Shown piece after piece: positions 34,701-50,783 of a stretch of DNA of 64,000 nucleotides; positions within the stretch are counted from its first letter, which is position 1, and the number at the start of each line of letters is the position of its first letter. Source of the stretch: Myrica gale (Eukaryota; Streptophyta; Magnoliopsida; Fagales; Myricaceae); contig OZ005608.1 in the NCBI GenBank assembly GCA_963930655.1, positions 2,046,001 to 2,110,000 of the forward strand. Reading direction: 5' to 3'. The notes beneath the pieces were generated by a model, which was not told the origin of the DNA, made no database searches, and saw only the letters and a program-made list of their open reading frames with translations. A program made the translations under genes and the position numbers.

Positions 34701-37406
34701 CCCCTGTATTGCTTTGCTGTGATTATTCTTCCGAGGAAATTCCTTTAGTCTGTATTTCAATTCCTATGAGGGACAATGCATGTTCTTCAAGAGTTTAATT
34801 TATTGCTCTTTACTTGCTTGGAATGAACAGAAAAGTGGAAATACCGACATTGAAGGTGTGGACTCAACTAATGCATGCTATGGGGGAACTGCAGCTTTAT
34901 TCAACTGTGTCAATTGGGTTGAGAGTACTTCATGGGATGGACGCTATGGACTTGTTGTGTGCACTGACAGCGCGGTATGAAATTTTTCTTCATATGTAAT
35001 ATGTTACCTTGGACTCCAGAAGCAGAGTTCCTTTATTTCGTACATGAGATAAGTCATATATTGTGAATATGCAAAATGGAGCACTTCTGAATTCGGAGAT
35101 GGTTTTTTTATTCACCCAGATGAATTCCTCTAATTGGCATAAATTACTATTTTTCCTTGTAAGTAGGGTCCATGCATCTTATACAATCTACCGTGCACCA
35201 TTTACTGACTGTTGTTTCTTTTATCAGGTTTATGCAGAAGGACCAGCCCGGCCAACCGGAGGAGCAGCTGCTATTGCCTTTCTAATAGGACCGGATGCTC
35301 CTATTTCTTTTGAAAGCAGATTCAGGGGGAGCCATATGGCCCATGTCTATGATTTTTACAAGCCAAATCTTGCAAGTGAATATCCGGTAATTTTTCCCAG
35401 TTTGTTTCATAAATATTATTCTTGACATGTACTTTTGACATTGGAACATTATTTTGGAAATCTGATGATTCTTTTCACCTTTTTGTTTTCCTGATTGTTT
35501 CGGTGCTTTAGTTTTTGGTTGCGAATACCTGAGAATGAAGATTTGAATTTAGCCTGTATTGTTCACATGTTTTTCAGCAAACAGGATTGACTATTTGGGG
35601 ATTGTATTGCTTGTTGGAATGATTTTTATCTATGGACAAATACGATTGCAGGTTGTTGATGGGAAGCTTTCTCAAACGTGTTATCTCATGGCTGTTGATT
35701 CTTGCTACAAACATTTCTGTAACAAGTAAGACTCCTTTTGAAGTTCTGAAAGCTTTTAAGCATGCTTTAGTAGAGATGTGGGGGATCATTTGTATGCCAG
35801 ATAAATGCCTTACTCTTTTACATTCTGTAGGTACGAGAAACTGGAAGGCAAGCAATTTTCGCTTTGTGATGCCGATTATTTTGTATTTCATTCTCCATAC
35901 AACAAGGTAGGTTGTGTTACCAACAATAAACCTGCAACCAACTTCTCCCATGGACTAATAATTGAAATTCTAAAGTACTAGAACAATAGCTCTCATTTTC
36001 TTATTCAATCTTTTTTGCTTTGAACTACTGCAGCTTGTACAGAAAAGCTTTGCTCGGTTGTTGTTCAATGACTTCTTGAGAAATGCCAGGTTCTTGTTGC
36101 TTCGTCTCATTGGGAGTTGTAACCTCTAGTTTTCAGAAAGTTCTATCTATTAACTTATATTATCATCTATTTGCAGCTCCATTGATGAGGTTGCTAAAGA
36201 AAAGCTGGGACCCTTTGCAGCCTTATCTGGTGATGAAAGCTACCAGAGCCGGGATCTGGAAAAGGTACTTAACTGAACGTGATTATGATATGTTAACTGA
36301 ACGTGATTATGATATGACAAAAAAATAAACAATGTTTCTATTTTCTACTTTCTGAAGATGATTTTGGAATACCTCATTCTTAGATTGGAACATGCGTGAT
36401 TATCTGTGGACATTGTTCTTCTATAGGTAACCCAGCAACTTGTAAAGTCCCTATATGATGCAAAGGTGCAGCCAACCACTTTACTTCCAAAGCAAGTTGG
36501 CAACATGTACACCGCATCTCTCTATGCTGCCTTCGCATCCCTTATTCACAATAAACATAGCACATTGGTAATTTTCTAGCTACTTCTCAATTCAACAGTT
36601 GCATTCTTCCCTCCTAACGTTCTTATTTCCTTATTGTCACCATTGTTCTTTTAACAACTTGCAGGCCGGTCAGCGGGTGGTAATGTTCTCATATGGGAGT
36701 GGCTTGACTGCCACAATGTTTTCATTGCGATTCAGTGAAGGTCAACATCCCTTTAGCTTATCAAACATTGCTGCTGTGATGGATGTCGCAGGGAAGCTAG
36801 AGTCAAGGCATGAGGTACATCCCTTATTAACCCTCTAGATCCAATAGAAGTCCTGGTGTCTTTGCTGGACGTTTTATTACATTTACTGTAGCTAACTAAG
36901 AGCCCTGGCATCATGGGGATCTTTAATTTCCCCCTACGTTTGAGTCCCAACACTTTTTATTGGTCTTTAATACCTATTGAGTCCTCTGCACAAGAGGTCA
37001 CAAAGCTTAATACTGGCATGTATTTGTCTTTGAAGAGGAGAAAAATAATAAACAGAAATAAAGCTGAGAAGTATTTTATAATGACTTTTTTTCTTTTTTG
37101 CTGAGCGTTTATAATGACTCATTCCTTTTACTTTCTAGCTTAGTTGGACATATGGGATTTTCTGGCATTTCAATGTTAGTGCCTTTTTTCATGCAGTACC
37201 CTCCAGAGAAGTTTGTAGAGACAATGAAGCTAATGGAGCACAGGTATGGAGCCAAGGACTTTGTGACAAGCAAGGACATCAGCCTTTTATCTCCAGGCAC
37301 ATACTATCTTACTGAAGTTGACCCCATGTACCGGAGATTCTACACCAAGAAGGCTGCTACCACCGGCGCACCCTGCGAGAATGGTGCTGTTGTCAACGGT
37401 CACTAA
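31715..37406 (+). CDS. HMGS: Hydroxymethylglutaryl-CoA synthase (HMGS)
   Basis: This complete 12-exon gene encodes 466 residues. The enzyme condenses acetyl-CoA with acetoacetyl-CoA to HMG-CoA in the cytosolic mevalonate pathway, feeding sterols and sesquiterpenes. Exons: 31715-31777, 33228-33334, 33907-34039, 34831-34974, 35228-35386, 35652-35725, 35831-35906, 36034-36089, 36177-36264, 36427-36567, 36665-36814, 37197-37406; all borders are AG/GT and the phases fit. The start [19 protein letters not shown] is the plant HMGS N-terminus. The acyl-accepting Cys is in [12 protein letters not shown], about C118; [16 protein letters not shown] and [14 protein letters not shown] (active-site His) are conserved, as is [14 protein letters not shown] near the C-terminus. 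The length fits the Arabidopsis enzyme (461). Intron 1 is long (1450 bp) and carries a SINE. No damage is seen. Confidence 0.97.
32472..32693 (+). mobile_element. tRNA-derived SINE in HMGS intron 1
   Basis: The head GGGCGATAGCTCAGTGGTTA (box A) and AAGTTCGAGTTTC (box B) are tRNA-like. The element ends in a short A run at 32684-32691. The flanks AATTATTTTAC (32461-32471) and AATTCTTTTAC (32694-32704) form an 11-bp target duplication with one difference. It sits in the sense orientation and away from the splice sites, so it should not disturb the gene. Confidence 0.75.
36270..36317. repeat. Two tandem copies of a 24-bp unit in HMGS intron 9
   Basis: TAACTGAACGTGATTATGAT and four further bases occur twice in a row just after the donor site of exon 9. 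This is a small slippage-type duplication without evident function. Confidence 0.85.
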
Positions 37407-39198
37407 AAGTGAACATACTACAGCGTGTGCCAAGAAGATGGCTTTTGTGTTCTTAGGTATCCTCAGTAGGAAGAAGAAAGCCTTCCATAAGTTTGTATGC
37501 TTCTCTTTATTTTTCATTTTTTTAAAAAAGTTTATCTTTACAATTTCCTATTTCAAAATGTAGTTTTATGCCAATAATTATTTCCTATGTTCAAACCAAA
37601 ATGTCTTATCTCAGGATGATGATATTGTAACAAACGGTGAAGTTCTTAATGTTATACTCTGTAGAGTGAACCCAAATGTGCTGCCTTGGTTGTGGTAGTA
37701 GTGAATATCCGAAACTCTCAAGTATATGAATTCTCTATGCAGCTCTGGTGAGGCTGCCTTCTTAATGTAATGTACGACGTTTGCGTAGAAAAAAAAAGTA
37801 TATGAATTCTCTAAGCTAGTAGGCGGTGGTAGAAAATATTATTCTTCTGACCCCTCTAGCTTACAGAGAAGGTATCTATTCTCAAAAGTTCAACTCTTAT
37901 GATATTTTCTCTCTCTCTCTCTCTCTCCTTCCATCACGCGAAGGTATCTGTTTCTTGACCCCTCGAGGCCTCCCCATTTCGGTGTGCTTTTATTAGTTCG
38001 AGGATGAAAGCCGGCATAGATGGAATCATGAGGCAGCACGAAATGCCGCATGTTGAATGTGACCTTATGGAGTTCATTAAGACGCTTTAATCCTGGGTTA
38101 AAAATGTTTGTCTGCTCGTGATATTTAATTTAGGAGACAAAGGGAAATTCATAGACGTGTAGAGAATTTTATAAGGTTTTTAGAGGACAAACGAAACTGT
38201 TTTAAGAATACAGTACTTCGATGCTCTCGGGAGACACTTTTAGAAACATCTTTAATTAATATAGCATTAATTCATAAAGTTTTATGTTTTTGTGAATTTC
38301 AATTTTATTAAGAAACTTTTAAAAGTATAAATGGGGGAGAACAGGACAAGAAAAAGTTAATGGAAGGTGATTAAAACATCTTGGAAATCCAAGATTTGAA
38401 TTTTTATTCAATGGTATTATGCGTGTTTAAAATTACTAATTAGAAGAAATTACTTTGCGTCTCTGAATTATGCGTCAATATCACTTTGGAGATCCGAACT
38501 ATTATTGGGTCCTAAAACAATTAAAATTCATCAATATATGTCGTCCAAATAAATTCGATAGTTGATATATATGATAAATGAGTCACATCACACGATTTTA
38601 ACAATTAAATCTTGTCGACGGGCATATTAATAAAATTTAATTGTTTAAAGGCCTAATGCGACTAATAGTATACTTTGGACCTTTCAAATGACACTGATTC
38701 GTAATTAAAAGTTGCAATATGAAGTTTTCTTTCAGTAATTGTTTAATTCAAATTTTTAAACTATAAATTTTCTTTTAATGCACGGTGCCTTCATGTATCC
38801 ATGCATAATGTTTTGAGCAAGTGGCAGCTTTTACAAGATGTCAAATAGTCATAGACGACCAAAACAACGATGATTCAGTTTTTGTTTTATGGCCATTTGA
38901 AGCTGGCAACAGCTCCATCTTTTTTTTTTCAAAAAAAAAAAGATTCAAACGATATTGATAAAAGAGCTCGGTAGCCAGTAAACCTGCCCTTTCTCTTTCA
39001 AATTCGGTTGTTTTTAAATAATTTTGCGAGAATAACAAAACCAGACGCAACCAATGATGGACTTTAGCCGGTTAAGCTCCAGAAAATATGAAGCAGACGG
39101 CGGTCATAAGAGATTTCCCAGTATATAATTTAACATCGGAGGGCCTGAGGCATGCATTAGAATTCTGCAAGGCGCAGTGGAACTAAGTTCAACCCCCA
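37407..39198. other. 3' UTR of HMGS and intergenic region
   Basis: The start is the HMGS 3' UTR. A (CT)n run lies near 37907-37926. Towards 38455-38745 there is moderately repetitive AT-rich sequence that may be a decayed MITE. No coding sequence is recognised before the subtilase start codon. Confidence 0.5.
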
Positions 39199-42820
<3,622 letters not shown>

Positions 42821-44001
42821 TATAGATCCCATCCGTAGATGCTTCCCCCATATTGTGATATGTTTGCAAATGGGATGAATGTAAACTTTCTACTGCCGTC
42901 ACGAGATTGAAATAGAACTCAAACAACACTGCTAAATGTACGTGGCGCATCTCTCTCTCTCTCTTGTCCCTGTCATCAGCAATGCTCATCGCACATTGCC
43001 CCTCTGTCACAATATCGCACAAATGGCTTGTGGGGTTTACATTCCGATAGATTCATGCCTACCGAGAAAAGGAAGGGGTAAAAAACAGGTATAAACCAGA
43101 GAAATGGTTGATATAGCTATCTACTGCTTAGGATTTTTCAAAAAAAAAGTCATACCATCTACTGTAAGTGAACCATCAACGACGACATGGTCCAGTCATT
43201 GCCTATCTCAAACCTAAAGGAAGAGTGTGAGAGTGTTGGTGTGTAAAATCTGAAAAATCATTTCCATCTAATTTATTCATGAAAAAAATGCAACAACATT
43301 CAATTACAAGTAAAACAGCGATGAGAGAGAGACAGGTTTTCATTTTGGGACAATAAACATGCGAAGGTCATTTTTACTGGATGAATAAGAAGTTTCATTC
43401 ACCCAAGAGATATGTATGGAAATTGCTAAGCAGATCACTAGGAGAAATATCACTGAAAACTGAAAACAGGAAAAAACACATGAGCTCGGGTCTGGTAACC
43501 AGATGCAATTAATATCAAGGGAATAAATCCGGACCTATGGACCACACCCAAGGCATAATAATTCATCCCTAAGACTTACATGAAAACTATTTACTTTCAA
43601 TATAATAACAAAACCACTCGCAAATGTACAACAATTTGAGCTATACAAAGAAAAATGCAAGCTTATAGATACCACTAATTAATCATACAATCAGCTCGAT
43701 TTGCATGTGCGAATTACAGATTCAAAAAGTTCATGCTTATGTCGATACAAACAAACTATGTCAGATCTAGTTTGCTTAGACATACTGATACAGTCACACG
43801 AGTGTGGCATGCAAAACTGTATATTTGGTACTAAAATCTCTACACAATTGTGTTTTTCTATACCATTTTCGCATCCATTAGAGCTCATGCTGAAAATTCT
43901 AAGTAGACAATATTGTACACATCCTTTACAAGTGACTACCAAATCAAATCAAGTTAATCAATTATCTAAGAACCAAAAAAAAAAAGGAAAGGAAAGCCCA
44001 C
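42821..44001. other. Intergenic region; no second NRS/ER exon found
   Basis: The start is the subtilase 3' UTR, with a (CT)n run near 42951-42964. I looked on the minus strand for the second half of the NRS/ER reductase, which should follow the truncated copy at 44002, and saw none. Short frames at 43691-44012 show no family features. Confidence 0.55.
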
Positions 44002-44457
44002 CATGGCCTTAGTCTTGGAGTAGAAAGATCCGACGAAGTTTGGGGAGTCCTCCTCCTTGAATCCGATGCCGGACCCTAAGGGATGACCCGAATCATACTC
44101 GAAGATACACCCAGTGGCGTAGTTGATCTAGACAAGGCCCTTCTCTCTGCACACGTCGGCCAAGGTGAGCGTCCCGACTACGTTGGTCCGGATAGTCTCA
44201 ACCTTGTGGGACTCGCACCAGTCGACGTTGGGGCGGCCCGTGACTCCAGCAGCGTTGAAAACGTGGCTGGGCTGGACGGCAGCCAAGTCGGCTTCGAGCG
44301 ACGCACGATTCTCGAGGCGGCCGGAGCCGTAGGCGAACTCGATGCTCTGCGCCTGACAGAGCCGGCCCAGCACTCCGCCAATCCAGCCGGTGTGGCCGTA
44401 GATCAGGAATTTGTACGGCTTGTCGGTTGCCGACATGCCATTAGCCGGGAAACCCAT
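44002..44457 (-). pseudogene. UER1: Truncated NRS/ER (UER1) gene: exon 1 only, with a nonsense codon
   Basis: The reading from 44457 (MGFPANGMSATDKPYKF) matches the N-terminal half of plant bifunctional dTDP/UDP-4-keto-6-deoxy-glucose 3,5-epimerase/4-reductase, which makes UDP-rhamnose. Recognisable motifs are FLIYGHTGWIGG (NAD(P)-binding), PSHVFNAAGVTGRPNVDWCE and VVGTLTLADVCREKGLV. Here a TAG (44128-44130) replaces an expected Leu codon, consistent with a single change from TTG. The frame then continues correctly (INYATGCIFEYDSGHPLG) to KTKAM at 44002, followed by a plausible GT donor. No second exon exists in the 1.2 kb before the subtilase gene. A TATA motif lies near 44554. Retention of a donor site and promoter argues for a truncated genomic copy, not a retrocopy. 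A sequencing error could explain the stop but not the missing exon. Confidence 0.85.
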
Positions 44458-45293
44458 CGGAGAAGAGAGTACAATAGAGGGGGGGAGTGTGAGATTTGGA
44501 TCTAGTGGATATATTTTGTGAAGAATATTTAGTGGGTTGGGATCTTAAAAAGCATATATAGCAACATTGCTTTGGACGAAGGATAGTTAGGTCTTTCAAT
44601 TTGGATTCGGACAGTGCACCCATGTGGGATGCTCCTTCTTACCTGAGTCTGCATTAAGAAAACCCGACGAGAACAACAAATGTGGTGTCCTATGCAGTTT
44701 TACCAGCGCATCACTCTCTTTTTTATCCGTTTTATTTGTGGAAATATATTTATATATTCTTTTATTTTATTTTCTTTGGTAAATTTTTTTTTCTCTCTTT
44801 CCTTCTTCAACAGCCATTCCATCGTGGTGTTTGGGTGGAAATTTTCATTGAAATATTCGGTCAACATAAATAAAGGAGGTAGCTTGAGGGTCTTTGTTTG
44901 TTCAGTTTGTCTTGTTCTTTTTCTCGTTTTCAAGGTTCTTTCGTCTGTTGATTGGTGTCCCTGCGTTGGCAAAAATTACAGTACTAAAAGAATCTCCCTT
45001 CCCGCTCCCTCCCTCTTTCTTCTTCTATTTCTCCCCACCTTTCTTGTGATTGTAAAGATAGGCCACCGAACATAAGCTCAAATCGTATCTTCTAAGATGA
45101 TAAATAAACGAAAAAAGCTGAACTTTTACAGACCCAAAAATAGTGTCATGGTATGCTGTATAGGTACTCATCAAACATTTGGCAGAAGCAGACTCTTCGC
45201 CAGAAACTTAAATTGGACTAATCAGCCAAGAATAGCATGCCTATCAATTATCATCAAGAATGTCGGATCCTGAGATTTTTCTGTTTTTTCTTG
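44458..45293. other. Region between the NRS/ER fragment and the PLD gene
   Basis: The left part holds the probable old promoter of the NRS/ER fragment (TATA near 44554-44562, reverse strand). The right part should hold the 3' UTR of the PLD gene. Frames at 44680-45075 are T-rich low-complexity sequence. Confidence 0.5.
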
Positions 45294-48200
45294 CTAGATG
45301 GTGAGATTTTCTTGAATGACTGTAAATGTTCCCCTTACGGCCCCACCAACATCTGGAAAGGTCTCATAGCCAGGAAGAGGCTTCACCTTGCCTGTTCGAT
45401 CAACATCGAGTGGATACTTTAATAGGTGACCCTTCATTTCTGTCACCTCATCAGGTGCATATTGTCTCCAGTTGAGCTCGCCCGTTGACCGTATCCGTCT
45501 CGCACATTCGAGGCTCTCTGGTTGCTTGAAACAATCCTCGAGTGCTCCAATGTGCTCTGCCCATAATGACATCCTATATCCATAGATCTGCACCCAGATA
45601 CAAGCAGATAGTCGTCTATTACTGAAACAGCAATCGAGTGTCAACAGTGTTGATCCTCTACAATGATAAGTTGACCATTTAGAAATGGTATCCAATTTAA
45701 TGATATTCTTGGGATGACAGCACTTGGCCATTATGTCTCAAAATTGTGAGCTGAAAAAGAAATTAAAAAGTAAACTTTGCTGGGTGAACATCAGCAGTGA
45801 CCCCAAGAGTCTGTTGCAAGTTTCACTAGCATTTTTCATCAGATTAAGCAAATTTGCAGCCAAACCACTCTTCGATACAAAATTTTTTTAACTACTTGTG
45901 GCTTTGAAAATCACAAACTAAGACAACCTGACAACAATCGAGATAAAATTAAATAGTGCAATTTGCTTAGCTGGTTCTTAAAATCTAAATGCTCATTCTA
46001 CCGTAAATTACTCATAATAAACTAGCAAGAATTGCTATTTTATCAAGCAGACAAAATTTTGTACTTTCCTCAAACTTGAGGACATCCTTATTATCTATAC
46101 CAGTGAAAATCAAGTTCACATAGAAGCTCTCATGTACGTGCATAGACAGAAACATCTAGCAGCATGGAAATTGCAGAGTTCTGTTTTTTAAAGCTTGCCT
46201 GTCCATGTGGAGTAGAACGTTTCCTTGCCCAGGTATGATAAGGCTGGTATGCACCCATTGCTATTTCAGTGTCTCTGGTGCCTTCCATTGACCGCTGATT
46301 GATATTTGCTGAACCCAGTATCACATACTCATCGTCCACTATCATTCCTTTTGAGTGGACATAAATCATAAACCGTCTACACTTCTGCATAAGTGCCTAT
46401 ATTACCATCATACAATTCTCTATTTAAGCACAGGAAAAGGTGAAAGAATGATGAAGTTCAAATGGAAACATGAGATTTAGTAAAGAGAAAGATGACTGTT
46501 CTCAGGCAGATAGAAGGAAATACTTGTGGTGTCTTTACTGAGGTGAACTTTGTTGCATCTAAACTAAGCTCCCTATCTGGTGCCTCACGATTTCCAAGGC
46601 AAAAGAAATTCAGGTAGTCTTGCGGTTCATACTTGTTCTCAAGTCCGACCTCCTTTAAAGCCTCGTAAACCATTTCATACATCGTTTGCATTGTTTTATT
46701 CTGCACCATAAGAGAACAAAACCAGGTGGAATAGGTGTGGCAATAAACCCGCAAACACTAAAAGCTGTCTGAAGAGTTGCTGTTCCCTTCAAACTTGTAG
46801 ACATCAGAATATAGGATAGAATTAAAATGTACCTGCCAATAGAGAATCCTCTGAACAGCCGTGCTGGTAGGAGCACCTTCCGGGCACATTGGGATAATGA
46901 TATAAGCAGAGAACCTCTCCTTCGCCTTTATTTTGTCAAGCAATTTTGAGAGCAATTTCCATTGGTATTAGATTGTTTGCACCTGCAGACAAAAGTATCC
47001 ATATAAGATGAGTCCAATGATGTTCCCGACCCCATCCAATATGAGACCAACTTCCATTTCCTTTCCCACTACTGTGACAATGATTAGCAGAGATGGGCTA
47101 TAATAGAAAAAAATAATACTGCAATTAACTTTATTGCAAAATATTCACGTATCACATTTTTTAGGTCAAATTTGATAGAACATCATTAAATAGACATGGT
47201 CTCTGCCAAGAAAATTTTTAAAAAATAAATAAAGGAAAATCGAAGTAAAAATGATACTTATAGCACACGTTTTAAAGTTACAGGACTATATCTGTTGTTC
47301 CTTTATTATTTGTCCACACATTAGATTCCCTAACCTAAGTCCTTGTGAGAATCCCAGTTGTAAGACGACCCAAGGAAGTACTGGTTCTCATTGTAGATGA
47401 ACTTCTGGGCAGAACGGATCGCCTTGACATATGCTATATGTATGCTCATGTCTATCAGCACGTTCTTCCCGCATTGAAGATTCTGTTACAACAGTTTAAA
47501 CATATTAGTCCATTAACCTTCATTGTGAACGAGATTAAATGCTTATTTCCGTAAGAAAGCTAAAAGGACGAAGAATTTTCTCACCTCGTTTATAGCTTCT
47601 TTTGGGTCTTCCGGAAATCCTTTCACTGAATTGGAATCAATTGAACGGAACACCTTCACTTGTTGCAAATTTTAGAGAAAGAAATAGAAACCCACATTGG
47701 AAAAGGTCTAGAATCTGAAAGTCCAACTCAACTTTGAATGAAGATTGACATCCCGTGTACCTGCACATGCCAATCCTCTGGATCATTCTGACTTCGGCAA
47801 TGAAAATCTGCTATCCCAATGATGTCGGGAATCCTTTCAATCTTGAGTAGCGAATCATCATATGATTCTTTTAGCTTTTGAATGCCATGGTGTTTTGATG
47901 CCTTTAACCAACGCTGCTCAAAATTGGTGAGGACATCATATGCAGCTGGACCATCAAGACGACTACGCAAATCATGCCATGGTTCTCTTGGACAGCCAAC
48001 AGTCGGCTCCTATTTAAGTCACAAACTAAGCATGTTAAAATGAGGTAAAAGCACACATTTATAAATATCCTTTTATTGATCCCATATAAAATTTAACAAC
48101 TATAACAGAACAGCTTAGATAACTTATATGGACAAAACCCCAAGAGGAAGCACACTCGGTTGGCTGCACAAATGGCAATTGAGATAATTAATTGAAGCAT

Positions 48201-50783
48201 TTACCGTCGAGTTTGGATTGTGATAATCATCTCTATGCACTGTTTCTAAAGTCCTAAAAAGAGGATGGTGTGGTGTATCGTATCGGCCCAAGCATAAATC
48301 AAGACCTCCAACAAATGCCAGGATTTTTCTTCTATTATGACCAGCATCAGCATCTACAATCACCGTCTTCTGATGATGGGTATAGATTGTTCCAACCTCC
48401 TGAAAATTAACATAAAACAAGAAGAGGTTTAGAGCACCTAGTAATATGGAGTACCAAATTTCGGAATAACACATATATAGTTATGTACATTTATCTATAA
48501 ACAAACACCTACAAGTAGATGTGTGTGTGGTCTAGGATAAGAAAGTATGTATGTGCATATTTGTATGCAACCACATCCATATACGAAATAGGGAGTGAAA
48601 GTCAATACAGGCAAAAGAATATAAATCTGAAAGGGAAATTTGATAGAAAATGCTGAATCTCTAACTAATATAACCTTGCCAATCAGAAATGAACATCGCA
48701 AAATAAAAAAAAAAAAAAAAAAAGGAAAAATAGTCATCTTCAACATGCCAGTGGAACTGAAATATAAATTATAGTAAAAAATATTTCCTAATAAGATCAA
48801 TACATTGCGCAAGAAAATTGGTCTAAATCTCATTCGGCATCCATTACGGAATACAGGTGGTCATTGCTCAAATTCTTATTTGAAAAAAAAAAAATTGTTT
48901 GGCAAATATCAGGCAGACAAGTTATGGCAAGTGAACCAAAAAGTAGAAAATTTCAGCTTTGTTTTGCTTTTCTTGTTTTGTGAAGCAGCACAGTTCGTAA
49001 GTGAAATGAAAATCATCATCACCTTACCAATAAATATAAACACTTTCAAGGAACTTAATAGGATCATCTGATAAAGAGACGTCAACTACGATTATGAGAC
49101 ACTAAACTATAGATCCTACTGTCAAACAGAAGGCATGTAGTACGACCATTGATAAATTACATATTGCAACTTCTCAATATCTCAACCTTCTTCTTGACAA
49201 AGCTATGACCTTCTCCAGCAGATCGAGGACAGAGTAGCACTTGCACTGAAGAGTGCTTGAAAAAACGGCGAGTCTCCTCGTCATTAGTTTGCATGATGCC
49301 TTCCTGCAGACATAGCAATCAATAAGCCCATACTGATAGAGTATATAGAGACAACCACTTGATGCGAGAAAGACAATGATGAATAAAGACTGAGAAAAAA
49401 TAGGATTTAAACTCTGAAACAGAGGTCACAGACAATAAACAATGACAGGCTGGGTTCAGATACTTGAACTGTGTTTCACCTTCATGCCATGTGTACTACA
49501 CAAGAGGAAGACAATAATGCAGAAGACACATAACAGAAGCACGCAAACAAATATTTAATTACCCACTGCATTCGAGGTGAACTAAAATCTCGAAAAAATT
49601 CTGAAAGCTAATCTTCCGGAATCAAACAGAAATATGTGAATGTCGTTGATCCTACTTCCTAGGCATAAAGGAAGACCATGATTAAGGACTTAAGCAACCA
49701 ATAAGTAATTGCATATAAAAATTAAACCAGAACAGTGTAGAATGATGGTTGAGCTTATACGATGCTATAACATAGAATAGTCGTGGCATATGATATCAAA
49801 AATTTCTTTTAGGCCCTTAACTGTTTTGAATCCCAGAATGCTCCTAGAAGTCGGATCATCCCATACAAGGAGCAGCACCCTTACACCTTCCTGTGACTTT
49901 GTCTTGAGTAGATCCCCTAACGTGTAATCTGCTGCATTATGACCATCTCGAATCAGTCTAACCTTGTGGTACACCGACCACCCGGCAATGTATATCAAAC
50001 GACGGGCCTGACTTATTGCTTCAAAGATGTCGTGCCAACAATTCCTGTGCACATACTGAGCATCACCATCAAGCTTCACATTGGGAAGGCAACCGTCCTG
50101 GGCATGGGCACCTTGGTATAGCGTCACTTTTCCACATCTCCTAAGTGGAAAGTAGGTACCAGGGACTCCTGGGTAATTAGGATCTGAACCTACTCCATGA
50201 TAAAGGCTCACTTTATCCACTGGGGTGTACTGAATCGACAAATTCAGTACAGCTCCAGCCTTACAAGGCTTCCCACTGGCATTAAGGATGGGATAGGTTC
50301 CCTCGATTTTCACGCCGGAGGATAATTGCTCCACTGGAATTCCCACAGCACCGATGATCTGCGAGCCAACAACATCATTGTCTTTGACAACAAAATGCAC
50401 TTCTGCAGCATAATGTGCAACAGGAACATTAAAATGCTGCATCCAAACAGGGTTCTCAGTGTTACTCATCACAAAAGTCCTCCCGATTACAGCATCTGAT
50501 ACTGCTACCGTGACATATGGATCACTGGTTAGCACAGAAGACATTTATCCTCAATTTTTCTGCTAACATTCCCAGGAAATTTAGAAAACATGTCACCTAA
50601 TTTTTTATGAAACAAGTCCATGTTAGGAAGGTTTTTCGCCTCCCTGACCCATATATCTAAGTTCCCATGTAATAGAAGAACCTGAAGGGAAGCCTTGTTG
50701 GTCTGAAACGGCACAGCTTGTTGACCCTGACCATGTTGTGAGCTTCCAAACGACAATGTTTCAGCATAAGCAGGATGAGCCAT
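45294..50783 (-). CDS. PLD: Phospholipase D, beta/gamma type, with two single-base frameshifts
   Basis: Ten exons on the reverse strand encode a C2-domain phospholipase D of about 848 residues: 50783-49822, 49303-49187, 48399-48205, 48009-47761, 47653-47585, 47482-47335, 46982-46833, 46700-46524, 46384-46199, 45587-45294. The enzyme hydrolyses phospholipids to phosphatidic acid, with calcium and PIP2 regulation. The N-terminal C2 domain includes SDPYVTVAV. The two HKD sites are intact ([11 protein letters not shown] in exon 3, [11 protein letters not shown] in exon 9), and the end is VIQENLTI. Two faults break the frame: one base appears missing near 50542-50545 (GATAAATG where GATAAAATG is expected) and one extra T lies in exon 7 near 46935-46937 (GCTTGAC). 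Both are in short homopolymers, so sequencing error is as likely as real decay. Exon 9 uses a GC donor (CAG/GCAAGC). IENQYF, usual in the family, reads NENQYF here. Confidence 0.88.
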
